This document shows positions 18,525-25,975 of a DNA stretch of 64,000 nt, piece by piece; position 1 is the first letter of the stretch; every line of letters begins with the position of its first letter. The translations under genes and the position numbers were made by a program. The stretch is from Leifsonia sp. AK011 (GTDB lineage Bacteria; Actinomycetota; Actinomycetes; Actinomycetales; Microbacteriaceae). Below the pieces are notes generated by a model. It saw only the letters and a list, made by a program, of their open reading frames with translations. It did no database searches and was not told where the DNA came from. The DNA lies in contig NZ_JACCCH010000001.1 in assembly GCF_013410945.1 (NCBI RefSeq), positions 868,001 to 932,000 on the forward strand. The letters are read 5' to 3'.

Positions 18525-19739
18525 GTGTCGAAAATCAAGGTAGAGGGAACCGTCGTCGAGCTCGATGGCGATGAGATGACTCGCATCATCTGGCAGAAGA
18601 TCAAGGACACCCTCATCCACCCGTACCTCGACGTGAACCTCGAGTACTACGACCTCGGCATCGAGCACCGGGATGCCACGGACGACCAGGTCACGATCGA
18701 CGCCGCCCACGCCATCCAGAAGCACGGCGTCGGCGTGAAGTGCGCCACCATCACCCCCGACGAGGCCCGCGTCGAGGAGTTCGGCCTCAAGAAGATGTGG
18801 AAGTCGCCGAACGGCACGATCCGTAACATCCTCGGCGGTGTGATCTTCCGCGAGCCCATCATCATCTCGAACATCCCGCGCCTTGTGCCCGGCTGGAACA
18901 AGCCGATCATCATCGGCCGTCACGCGTTCGGCGACCAGTACCGCGCTACCGACTTCGTCTTCAAGGGCAAGGGCAAGCTCACCGTCGAGTTCACGCCCGA
19001 CGACGGCTCCGAGCCGATGAAGTTCGAGGTCTACGACGCACCCGACGACGGCATCGCCCAGGTGCAGTACAACCAGGATGCCTCGATCCGCGACTTCGCA
19101 CGGGCATCCCTCAACTACGGCCTCACCCGCAACTACCCGGTGTACCTCTCCACCAAGAACACGATCCTCAAGGCCTACGACGGTCGCTTCAAGGACATCT
19201 TCCAGGAGATCTTCGACGCCGAGTTCAAGGAGAAGTTCGACGCAGCCGGCCTCACGTACGAGCACCGCCTCATCGACGACATGGTCGCCTCGGCCATGAA
19301 GTGGGAGGGCGGCTACGTCTGGGCCTGCAAGAACTACGACGGCGACGTTCAGTCTGACACCGTGGCCCAGGGCTTCGGATCGCTCGGCCTCATGACCTCC
19401 GTGCTCGCAACGCCCGACGGCAAGGTTGTCGAGGCTGAGGCCGCACACGGCACGGTCACGCGCCACTACCGCCAGCACCAGGCCGGCAAGCCCACGTCGA
19501 CCAACCCGATCGCCTCGATCTTCGCGTGGACCCGCGGGCTCGCCCACCGGGCCAAGCTCGACAACAACCCCGAGCTCGCCGCCTTCTCCGACACCCTCGA
19601 GGACGTCGTCATCAAGGCCGTCGAGGAGGGCCACATGACGAAGGACCTCGCGCTGCTCGTCGGGCCGGACCAGAAGTGGGAGACGACCGAGGAGTTCCTC
19701 GACACGCTCGACAAGGCCCTCGCGGCGCGCCTGGCGTAG
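18525..19739 (+). CDS. icd: NADP-dependent isocitrate dehydrogenase (homodimeric type)
   Basis: A 404-residue enzyme that oxidatively decarboxylates isocitrate to 2-oxoglutarate. It resembles the eukaryotic-like dimeric group: the N-terminus has the [14 protein letters not shown] stretch, then [27 protein letters not shown] with substrate-binding Ser and Arg, [27 protein letters not shown] with metal-binding Asp residues, and [12 protein letters not shown] with NADP contacts. A GTG start follows a GAGAGGAAG box. Upstream is the palindrome shared with sucC. Downstream is a block of strong hairpins and repeats. Confidence 0.96.
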   Translation: MSKIKVEGTVVELDGDEMTRIIWQKIKDTLIHPYLDVNLEYYDLGIEHRDATDDQVTIDAAHAIQKHGVGVKCATITPDEARVEEFGLKKMWKSPNGTIRNILGGVIFREPIIISNIPRLVPGWNKPIIIGRHAFGDQYRATDFVFKGKGKLTVEFTPDDGSEPMKFEVYDAPDDGIAQVQYNQDASIRDFARASLNYGLTRNYPVYLSTKNTILKAYDGRFKDIFQEIFDAEFKEKFDAAGLTYEHRLIDDMVASAMKWEGGYVWACKNYDGDVQSDTVAQGFGSLGLMTSVLATPDGKVVEAEAAHGTVTRHYRQHQAGKPTSTNPIASIFAWTRGLAHRAKLDNNPELAAFSDTLEDVVIKAVEEGHMTKDLALLVGPDQKWETTEEFLDTLDKALAARLA

Positions 19740-19745
19740 CTGCCC

Positions 19746-19781
19746 GGTCCCTGAGGAGCGGCGAAGCCGCGTCTCGAAGGG
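19746..19781. repeat. Dispersed palindromic repeat, intergenic copy
   Basis: GGTCCCTGAG and CTCGAAGGG flank a GC-rich centre containing an inner inverted repeat (GCGGC..GCCGC). The same arms, without the inner hairpin, occur in folD (38610-38631) and pcrA (1598-1619). Confidence 0.6.
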
Positions 19782-19795
19782 TCACGTGGTGCTGC

Positions 19796-19873
19796 GGGTG
19801 GGGCCCTGCATTCAGGGGTCTCCGCCCGTAGACGCCCGCCACACCGGAGACCCCTGAATGCAGGGCCCCACCC
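19796..19873. terminator. Very long perfect inverted repeat after icd (29-bp arms)
   Basis: The arms at 19796-19824 and 19845-19873 are exact reverse complements over 29 bases, with a 20-base spacer. A hairpin this long is well beyond an ordinary terminator. It may end icd transcription in both directions or be a small palindromic mobile element. It contains no open frame. Confidence 0.7.
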
Positions 19874-19903
19874 TCCGCGGTTTCTGGCGCGCTGGAGCTT
19901 AGA

Positions 19904-19963
19904 GCGAAGGCCATTTCTGGCCTTCGCCGCGACGCCAGCGCTGACGGCCGTCTCGGCCGTCAG
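19904..19963. repeat. Two consecutive short hairpins in the icd downstream block
   Basis: GCGAAGGCCA (19904-19913) pairs with TGGCCTTCGC (19918-19927). CTGACGGCCG (19941-19950) pairs with CGGCCGTCAG (19954-19963). Both are perfect 10-bp stems with 3-4 base loops. They follow the 29-bp inverted repeat and give a string of stable structures in a gene-free stretch. Confidence 0.55.
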
Positions 19964-19971
19964 GTTCCGCG

Positions 19972-20150
19972 GGCGTAGCCCGGCGTATTGAAACCCGGTG
20001 GGTTGAGTAGCCGCGGCGTAGCCCCGGCGTCATCGAAACCTCACCAACGAACAACACCGACCACGTGGGTGAGGTTTCGATGACGGCCGCTGCGCGGGCC
20101 TACTCAACCACCGGGTTTCGATGACGGCCGCTGCGCGGGCCTACTCAACC
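19972..20150. repeat. Intergenic repeat cluster (GGTTTCGATGA..CTACTCAACC units)
   Basis: Near-identical units lie at 20073-20109 and 20114-20150 as direct repeats. An inverted, diverged unit is at 20001-20040 and a partial inverted one at 19972-19996. Each unit has ends GGTTTCGATG and TACTCAACC around a GC-rich hairpin centre. Similar units are known to me as common intergenic repeats in Microbacteriaceae. The stretch 19740-20162 has no gene. Confidence 0.65.
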
Positions 20151-20162
20151 CCCAGGGAACGA

Positions 20163-20735
20163 CTAGTAAATCTTCTCCCCGCGGGCGAGCATCTCCACGT
20201 ACTTGGTGATGTTCCGCTCGCGGGTTTCTGCTTTCTTGAGTTGGCTCAGGCGGAAGATGATCGCCCAGCGGTTCTGCTTGGTGAGAGTGGCGAAGAACGC
20301 GGATGCCGCGGGGTTGGCGTCGATGGCGGCCTGCAGGTCGGCCGGCACCTCCGCACCCTTCACCCGGTACGCGGCATCCCACCGTCCGTCGCCCTTGGCC
20401 CGCTCGATCTCGGCGTGCCCACCGTCGCGCATGCGACCCTCGGCGATGAGGCGCTCGACGATGCCCACATTGCGCTGCGACCACGGGCTGTTGCGGCGCC
20501 GCGGGGTGAAAGCGTGGAGCAGGTAATCGTCGTCGAATCGCGCGACCTGGCCATCAATCCATCCATGGCAGAGGGCGACCTCGAGGGCCTCATCCCAGGT
20601 CATGCCGGGGGCCGACGAGAGCTTCTTGCGAAGCTTCAGGCGCACCCCGTCATCCGTGCCGTGCTCGAGGAGGTACTGCTCCCACTCCTCGGGGGTGGCG
20701 AGGTAGACGATGGGCTTCTCCGCGAACGACGCCAT
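20163..20735 (-). CDS. YdeI/OmpD-associated family protein
   Basis: A 190-residue cytosolic protein of the YdeI family (bacteriocin-protection / OmpD-associated domain). Typical segments are WEQYLLEHGTDDGVRLKLRKK, DEALEVALCHGWIDGQVARFDDDYLLHAFTPRRRNSPWSQRNV, and the C-terminal FRLSQLKKAETRERNITKYVEML. The biochemical role of the family is not settled. The start chosen is the ATG at 20733-20735, giving MASFAEKPIVYLATPEEW. It reads in the same direction as hsp20, 68 bases downstream of it. Confidence 0.85.
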   Translation of the reverse strand: MASFAEKPIVYLATPEEWEQYLLEHGTDDGVRLKLRKKLSSAPGMTWDEALEVALCHGWIDGQVARFDDDYLLHAFTPRRRNSPWSQRNVGIVERLIAEGRMRDGGHAEIERAKGDGRWDAAYRVKGAEVPADLQAAIDANPAASAFFATLTKQNRWAIIFRLSQLKKAETRERNITKYVEMLARGEKIY

Positions 20736-20803
20736 ACGGCGATGGTACGAGAAACCCCCGACGCCGAGGGGGAGGGGCGCCGGGGGTTCGTCTGGAGGTG
20801 GGG

Positions 20804-21223
20804 TCAGCTGGCGGTGACCTCGGCCGCCTCGGTGGAGGTGGCGGTCGTCGTGACCGCGACCTTGCGCGGCTTGGCCTGCTCGCTCACCGGGAGCACGACG
20901 CTGAGCACGCCGTTCTCGTAGTTGGCGGAGATTGACGCGGTGTCGATGCCCTGACCGAGGGTGAACTGGCGCAGGTAGGAGCCGCCCTGGCGCTCGCGGG
21001 TGAGCCACTTCACGTCGCCGTTGCTGCGGGTGGTGCGCTCGGCGCGCACGGTGAGCAGCTGGCCGTCGACATCCACATCGACCGAGCCGGGGTCAACACC
21101 CGGGAGGTCTGCGGTGAGGACGTAGTGGTCTCCGTCGCGGTAGAGGTCGATCGGCATCCGGCGGGGACCCTGTCGGGTCGCACCGCGCTCGAGCTCACGG
21201 AACGGGTCGAAGAGTACTGCCAT
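20804..21223 (-). CDS. Small heat shock protein Hsp20 (alpha-crystallin family)
   Basis: A 139-residue ATP-independent chaperone that binds unfolding proteins. The alpha-crystallin domain spans about residues 27-122: MPIDLYRDGDHYVLTADLPGVDPGSVDVDV, WLTRERQGGSYLRQFTLGQGID, and ENGVLSVVLPVSE, which contains the I/V-x-I/V-like assembly motif region. The start at 21223 gives MAVLFDPFRELERG and has an AAGGA box upstream. A HAIR element 23 bases upstream of the start indicates HspR control. C-terminal residues are Thr/Ala-rich. Confidence 0.92.
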   Translation of the reverse strand: MAVLFDPFRELERGATRQGPRRMPIDLYRDGDHYVLTADLPGVDPGSVDVDVDGQLLTVRAERTTRSNGDVKWLTRERQGGSYLRQFTLGQGIDTASISANYENGVLSVVLPVSEQAKPRKVAVTTTATSTEAAEVTAS

Positions 21224-21245
21224 GATGATCTGTCCTTCGTCTAGA

Positions 21246-21268
21246 AGTTGAGTCACCGTGACTCAACT
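21246..21268. promoter_or_regulatory. HAIR element (HspR-binding inverted repeat) upstream of hsp20
   Basis: TTGAGT (21248-21253) and ACTCAA (21261-21266) are separated by exactly 7 bases, matching the actinobacterial HspR consensus CTTGAGT-N7-ACTCAAG except at the outermost bases; the symmetry extends to AGTTGAGT/ACTCAACT. HspR is a repressor that works with DnaK. No hspR gene is in the window. Confidence 0.8.
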
Positions 21269-21305
21269 AAGACGAAATTAGCACTCTGGATACGCGAGTG
21301 CCAGC

Positions 21306-21439
21306 GCGTTCGCAACCGGCGAACGCGAGGCATCTGCCAGCTATTTCACTCTTTTCCGGAGCTTTCGCCCCCGAATCACTCTGGCCACGCGCGTGACCGC
21401 CTAGCCACTGGCGCCGCGCGTGAACCCTCCGGAAAAGAG
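21306..21439. repeat. Inverted repeats in the gene-free stretch upstream of hsp20
   Basis: GCGTTCGC (21306-21313) pairs with GCGAACGC (21319-21326). Further on, CTCTTTTCCGGAG (21349-21361) is an exact inverted copy of 21427-21439, 65 bases apart. The stretch 21269-21513 has no gene. The second pair could form the stem of a structured RNA or act as a terminator for the oppositely oriented unit; neither is established. Confidence 0.4.
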
Positions 21440-21513
21440 AGGATCAAGACCGGGGTGGCGGGGTGGCGGGCTGGTGGCGGGGCAGGTGGTGCGGTGGCGG
21501 GGAGAGGGGGGGG

Positions 21514-23022
21514 CTAGTAGCCGCTGAAGTAGTCGGTGTGGATGCGACGCACACCCTGTTTGCGCAGGGTCTTGCGCACCTCGTTGACGAGTGCGGGTGG
21601 GCCCGACACGAACGCACGGCGGGACGCGGCATCCGGGACCGCAGCGGCGATCGCCTCGGGTGTGACACGTCCAGTGCCGCCGTGGACCCAGCCCGTGGGC
21701 AGACCCCCGTCGGGCTCCGGCCCGAACAGCACCACGCGCGCACCCGTCCGCTCCAGCACCTCGCGGTAGGGGAGCGGCCCGGCCGTGCTCGTGGCGTAGA
21801 CGACGGTCACGTCGCGCTTCTCGCCGCGCTCCACGGAGTACCCCAGCTGGGAGGCGAACGGGGTGATGCCGATGCCGCCGGCAACGAGCAGCAGGGGGTC
21901 ACTGACATCCGCTGGCAGCACGAAGTCGCCGTGCACGCCGGTGCCGTGCACCATAGCGCCGGGCTCGAGGTCGAGCAGCGCCTTCTTGAAACTCGAAGAT
22001 GACGACGGCACCGTGATCGCGAACGTGATCGGTCCGTCGGCGGAGGGCGCGGACGAGATGCTGAAGTACCGCCGGTTGCCGCGGAAGTCGGCCTTGCGGT
22101 GCGGGATGGTGAGTTCCATGTACTGGCCGGGCACGAAGTGCACGGGCTTCGTGGGCTGGAAGGCGAGCTCCCAGGTTCGGTCGTTGACCGCGGTCTTGCC
22201 CAGGTACGTCATGCGGATGGCACGACGCTGGCCGAAGGCGAACGCGACGAGGTTTGCGACCAGCAGAGCGAACAACGGGCTCGTGTAGATCGGCCCCACG
22301 TTGTAGGGCGCCGAGTACAGCACGCCGGCGACCACGGCGACGAGGAGTTGCTGCCAGCGGCGCGGTGGAGTGGTGAGCGGTTCGCTCAGCATGAAGCCGA
22401 TGAAGAAGAACAGCGGCGACGACAGGAAGGTGTTCGAGAAGACGGTTGCGAGGTCGCTGCCGGCGCTCAACTCGATCCCGAAGCGGATCGCCGAGGCCAC
22501 AAGGAGGAAGGTGCCTGCCATCGCGAACCGTCGCAGCCGGTACAGCACCAGGAACGCACCGATGATCACGACGGGCTGCAGGAACGGCGTACCCGTCCAC
22601 CACGCCGGGAACCCGAGCCCGGCGAGCCCGATGATCCACGCGCCGAGCGCTGCGGGGTTGAGCACGTGGCGTCCCCGGATGGCGAGAACGTACTTCGAGG
22701 CGGTCGCGATGGTGCTCGCGAGCGCGATGCCGAGGAGCCCGATCGGGTCGAGCGTCGGCACAATGATGAGCGCGATGAGCACACCCGTGATGTACGAGGA
22801 TTCCGGATGCCACGGCCGGCGCACGATGAGCGATGCGAGCCATCCCGTCAGGGCGGCCGTGCCTACCGCCACGGCCGCTGACGCGAGGATCGGCAGGGGC
22901 TGGTACGAGAGCTGCCCGAACAGCGACAGCACGAGCGCGGTGAGCGTGATGGCCGCGAGGGTGAACAGCACGAGCTTGTACATCGGCACAGCGCCGAGGG
23001 TCCGGTCGAGCCAGCGCTTCAT
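21514..23022 (-). CDS. RnfD/NqrB-like membrane protein fused to an FAD/NAD(P)-binding ferredoxin-reductase domain
   Basis: A 502-residue two-part protein. Residues 1-270 hold about ten membrane segments and the RnfD/NqrB-like stretch KYVLAIRGRHVLNPAALGAW. Residues 280-502 are a ferredoxin-NADP reductase-type domain: FVPGQYMELTIP and RRYFSISSAP for FAD, then LLLVAGGIGITPFASQL and FVSGPPALVNEVRKTL for NAD(P). It should pass electrons from cytosolic NAD(P)H to membrane flavin or quinone. I see no SGAT-type covalent flavin site in the membrane part. The ATG overlaps the apbE stop (ATGA), and an FMN-binding lipoprotein gene lies upstream. Confidence 0.85.
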   Translation of the reverse strand: MKRWLDRTLGAVPMYKLVLFTLAAITLTALVLSLFGQLSYQPLPILASAAVAVGTAALTGWLASLIVRRPWHPESSYITGVLIALIIVPTLDPIGLLGIALASTIATASKYVLAIRGRHVLNPAALGAWIIGLAGLGFPAWWTGTPFLQPVVIIGAFLVLYRLRRFAMAGTFLLVASAIRFGIELSAGSDLATVFSNTFLSSPLFFFIGFMLSEPLTTPPRRWQQLLVAVVAGVLYSAPYNVGPIYTSPLFALLVANLVAFAFGQRRAIRMTYLGKTAVNDRTWELAFQPTKPVHFVPGQYMELTIPHRKADFRGNRRYFSISSAPSADGPITFAITVPSSSSSFKKALLDLEPGAMVHGTGVHGDFVLPADVSDPLLLVAGGIGITPFASQLGYSVERGEKRDVTVVYATSTAGPLPYREVLERTGARVVLFGPEPDGGLPTGWVHGGTGRVTPEAIAAAVPDAASRRAFVSGPPALVNEVRKTLRKQGVRRIHTDYFSGY

Positions 23023-23876
23023 AGGAACATCTCTCCTGACAGGTCTGGCGAGTAGGTTACCCGCCCGGTGGAATCCACGATCACGTACTGGAAGTGGAAC
23101 TCGCTGGCCAGCCGCTCGGGGGAGGTGAAGAACAGGGCGGTGGCGAGCCCGTCCGCCTCGAGCGCAGTCGATGCGAGCGCCCACGTCGCGAGCACGCTCC
23201 TCGTCGGCAGGCCCGTGACGGGGTCGATCACGTGGTGCAGCCCCTCGCCCCAGGCCCGGCGGTTGGTGGCGGAGGCGCAGATCGCGCCGGTGCCGAGCTC
23301 GACGACGCCGATGGCGCGCGTGGGATCGGTCGGATGCTCGAGCCCCACCCGAATCGTGCCCGGGCCGTGCCGCAGCATGTCGCCGCCGGCATCCACAATG
23401 AATTCCTCGTGCCCGTGGTGCGCAAGGATGCCGCCGACGATGTCGACGAGGTAGCCCTTGCCCGCGGCGCCCACATCCACCGTCACAGGCCGGTGCGCGG
23501 TGAGGGTCTCGCCGTCCCACGCGATCGCCTCCTCCCAGGCGAGCGCAGGTCGGGCCGGTCCCTCGGGGCGGAGGCGGTAGGTGCTGTCGTAGCCGAGCTG
23601 TTCGAGGCTCGCCCCCACGAGCGGCGTCACGGCGCCGCCTGTGAGGTCGTAGAGGCGGCGGTAGAGGTCGAACAGGGGTGCCGCGTCATCCGGGAGCTTG
23701 ATCGATCCAGAAGCCCGCCGCAGCTGCGACACGAGCGAGTCGTCGCGGAACCGCGAGTACGCGAGGTCGAACTCGGCAATGCGCTCGCGAATGAGCAGCT
23801 CGAGGGCGTCGCCGAGTGGCTCCGTGCTATCGATCTGCCACTGGGTGCCGATGGCCTCGAACGTGAGAGTCAGCAC
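23019..23876 (-). CDS. apbE: FAD:protein FMN transferase (ApbE)
   Basis: A 285-residue flavin transferase that attaches FMN covalently to Thr/Ser in target proteins such as NqrC, RnfG and FMN-binding lipoproteins. Family features are the early FEAIGTQWQI segment, AGKGYLVD, FIVDAGGDMLRHG with metal-binding Asp, and GEGLHHVIDPVTGLPT with the conserved His and Asp. No clear signal peptide is seen at the N-terminus. It sits between the FMN-binding lipoprotein (12 bases upstream) and the RnfD/FNR fusion (4-base overlap), which are its likely partners. Confidence 0.9.
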   Translation of the reverse strand: MLTLTFEAIGTQWQIDSTEPLGDALELLIRERIAEFDLAYSRFRDDSLVSQLRRASGSIKLPDDAAPLFDLYRRLYDLTGGAVTPLVGASLEQLGYDSTYRLRPEGPARPALAWEEAIAWDGETLTAHRPVTVDVGAAGKGYLVDIVGGILAHHGHEEFIVDAGGDMLRHGPGTIRVGLEHPTDPTRAIGVVELGTGAICASATNRRAWGEGLHHVIDPVTGLPTRSVLATWALASTALEADGLATALFFTSPERLASEFHFQYVIVDSTGRVTYSPDLSGEMFL

Positions 23877-23888
23877 GTCGTCGCTCCG

Positions 23889-24362
23889 TTAGGACGACGC
23901 ATCCGCCTTGATGGCCTCGAGGGCCTTCATGAAGCCCCCGCTCGTGAGGGACGAGCCTGCGACCTTGGTCACCGAGATGTCGTCGATGCTCTTGCCCACG
24001 ATCTCCGCCGAGATACCCGAGGCGAACTCGCCCTGGTAGTGCTCTGTGTTGGGGTTGCTCGGGTGTGTACCGATCTCGACGGCCGTGACGACGCCGTCGG
24101 CGAGGGTGAGAGTCACGTCGACCGTCTCCGTGCCGTTGGGCGACTGGTACTGGCCGCTCTCGGTGTAGCTGCCGTCGGCGTACGTGCCGGTCGATCCCGT
24201 GTCGGTCTCGGTGGGCGTCGTGGGCTCGGACGTGGCACCGGTGTCCGGCTCGGTCGTCGTGGTGGGAGCGGGAGTCTCTGCGGCGCAGCCCGCGAGGGCT
24301 CCGACGAGCGTGAGACCTGCGGCCACGGCGATGGTGGGTCGGGCGGTGATGATCGAGCGCAT
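23889..24362 (-). CDS. FMN-binding domain lipoprotein
   Basis: A 157-residue lipoprotein with lipobox LAGC, a Thr/Glu/Pro-rich linker (about residues 30-60), and a C-terminal FMN-binding domain as in NqrC/RnfG. The domain starts GTETVDVTLTLADGVVTAVEI and ends with VAGSSLTSGGFMKALEAI. That last motif sits where others carry SGAT-x-T, the site ApbE flavinylates; here the acceptor would be Ser in AGSS. The protein would sit outside the membrane and accept electrons from the adjacent RnfD/FNR fusion. A GAGGGAG ribosome site precedes the ATG at 24362. Confidence 0.85.
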   Translation of the reverse strand: MRSIITARPTIAVAAGLTLVGALAGCAAETPAPTTTTEPDTGATSEPTTPTETDTGSTGTYADGSYTESGQYQSPNGTETVDVTLTLADGVVTAVEIGTHPSNPNTEHYQGEFASGISAEIVGKSIDDISVTKVAGSSLTSGGFMKALEAIKADASS

Positions 24363-24565
24363 TCGTCTCCCTCGAGATCAAGTTGTTACGTCAAGCATCT
24401 CGTACTTGTTGGGAGATTCCTTGGAGTCGCCTGCAAAGCACGCTTGAGCACTCGACGCGCGAAGAACGGCCTCGACCGCACATCGAAGTGAACCGACACC
24501 GAACAGGATCTGAACGTGAACGCGGTCGCCTCCGTTCCGTGCGAGCACACTGATAGAAACAGAAC

Positions 24566-25003
24566 GTGCTGTACGTCCTTGAGCCCGAGATGCCGGGCGG
24601 AATCGACGAGGGCACAGACATCGACCGACGCACTTGGCCGCCTTCCTACAGGTCGCTGCACTACGAGCTCGACACCTGGCAGGGTGATCCGCTGGTAGCA
24701 GGATTCGTCTGCCTGCTTGCGACTCGCGACCTGGAAGCGGATTTCCGCGAGGCGGGGCTCACCGGATACACGCCCCGCCCAGTCATCGTCACTCGCTCAC
24801 TCAACTACATCGCGTTGAACAAGAGGCCGGTACCCCCCTTCGTGTGGATCGACATCACGGGTGTGCCAGGCCTGCACGACATCGCCTGGACGAGCGGTCG
24901 GGAGATTGCCGTGTCTGAACGCTTCGTGGACCTGCTTCGGCGCGCAGGGGCGGAACATTTCTCCGTGACGGCCCTCGACGAGACGCAGTCGCCACATGAC
25001 TGA
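24566..25003 (+). CDS. Immunity-like protein of unknown family, copy 1 of a tandem pair
   Basis: A 145-residue soluble protein with a GTG start. It is a clear paralogue of the next gene; both share ELD-x(n)-DPL, an AG-[LI]-TGY-x(2)-RPV core, an FVW-[IL]-D-[IV]-TG segment, a DIAWT-[ST]-G block and a late AG-x(2)-HF. I do not recognise the family. Short acidic proteins in tandem beside a toxin fragment are typical of immunity genes of polymorphic toxin loci, and the opening MLYVLEPE and the predicted mixed fold are compatible. Its stop lies 8 bases into the next gene. Base composition looks less GC-rich than the flanks. Confidence 0.55.
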   Translation: MLYVLEPEMPGGIDEGTDIDRRTWPPSYRSLHYELDTWQGDPLVAGFVCLLATRDLEADFREAGLTGYTPRPVIVTRSLNYIALNKRPVPPFVWIDITGVPGLHDIAWTSGREIAVSERFVDLLRRAGAEHFSVTALDETQSPHD

Positions 25004-25448
25004 TTCGAGCCGACGTCCAGGAGGTTTTTTCCTACTCCGGCCCGAGAACCCGGCCGAGATCGGCCCCGAGACCGTGATCAATCGAGCCACGACTCCATGG
25101 AGCTACGACAAGTTGCAGGTAGAGCTCGATGTCTTTTGGGAACGCGATCCGCTGATTGCGCGAGATTGGGTCATCGCTACGGTCGACTTGGAACGAAGCT
25201 TCCAATCCGCAGGCATCACTGGGTACAGGCTACGACCTGTTGCTATCACTCTCTCGGAGAACTACGTGGAGCTGGATGGAGGGCCGATACCAGACTTCGT
25301 TTGGCTGGATGTGACGGGGAAACCGAGGCTCGACGATATCGCGTGGACTACGGGTGGGCACCTCGACCTCATCGTGTCACCCAAATTCTTGGACGTTCTC
25401 GAAGCGGGCGGAGCCTCTCATTTCGACGCGTTCCTGTTGCCTGATTGA
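24996..25448 (+). CDS. Immunity-like protein of unknown family, copy 2 of a tandem pair
   Basis: A 150-residue soluble protein that starts inside the end of copy 1 (8-base overlap) and resembles it along its whole length (ELDVFWERDPLIAR; AGITGYRLRPVAIT; FVWLDVTGKPRLDDIAWTTGG). Tandem divergent copies fit repeated acquisition or duplication of immunity genes. No membrane segment or enzymatic motif is visible. The 236 bases that follow have no convincing gene and lead into a toxin-domain fragment. Confidence 0.55.
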   Translation: MTDSSRRPGGFFLLRPENPAEIGPETVINRATTPWSYDKLQVELDVFWERDPLIARDWVIATVDLERSFQSAGITGYRLRPVAITLSENYVELDGGPIPDFVWLDVTGKPRLDDIAWTTGGHLDLIVSPKFLDVLEAGGASHFDAFLLPD

Positions 25449-25684
25449 TGAGGGCAAGTCTCGCAGCCGTTGTTAGGAGCGGCGCCGGGGGAAGTTAGCA
25501 CGCACGAGGCCGGTTGACCGGCTCTTGGAGGGCTTCGTCAGTGCGTCGATGACGGCAGATCCCGAATTCAACATTCGAGAGACCGCGACCCGCGAAAGTT
25601 CCGTTGTGCATGACTCTTGTCGCGTGGGACAGGTGGGAGAACCCTCTTGTCTGCCTCTACTTCCATCTGATCTGCGCATGATGA

Positions 25685-25975
25685 CATCGCGGGGACGGAC
25701 GAAGTAGAGACCCGGCGCAGAACAACTACGTGCTTGATGTTGTTAACCAGCTCGAATCTCGCGGTGCCACGGATTTCAGGATCAATCAAAGGCAAGTGAG
25801 TATTCTCGAACAAGTCGTGGGTAAAAACCGCCCGGACGTGCAGTTCACCTACGATGGGGTTCGGTATTACCTGGAGTTCGAATCCCAGGGCTCAAACCGC
25901 GGCGCGGGTCACCTGAACAGAATCTTCAGCAATGATCCCTGCGGGGTGATCGGGATCTTTGGAGGCCCCTTCTGA
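25685..25975 (+). pseudogene. Fragment of a polymorphic toxin: C-terminal nuclease-like domain only
   Basis: The frame is open from 25685, just after a TGA at 25682-25684, and an internal GTG lies at 25730. It encodes about 96 residues: NNYVLDVVNQLESRGATDFR, then RQVSILEQVVGKNRPDVQFTYDGVRYYLEFE, then RGAGHLNRIFSNDP. The NRPD...YYLEFE core followed by RG-x-H-x-RI-x-x-NDP matches, from memory, the C-terminal toxin domain of RHS/WXG-type polymorphic toxins, probably a PD-(D/E)xK-like nuclease. The delivery part is missing, so this is a displaced or decayed toxin tip. Its stop overlaps the start of the next gene (TGATG), as toxin-immunity pairs often do. Confidence 0.6.

Noticed and set aside
19972-20150. 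Possible CRISPR array
   Set aside because: The repeats are few, in both orientations, have no unique spacers of constant length, and no cas genes are nearby.
25866-25890. T-arm-like GTTCGAATCCC sequence suggesting the 3' end of a tRNA or an attachment site
   Set aside because: It lies inside the toxin-domain reading frame (YYLEFESQG) and no anticodon arm, D arm or acceptor stem can be built around it.
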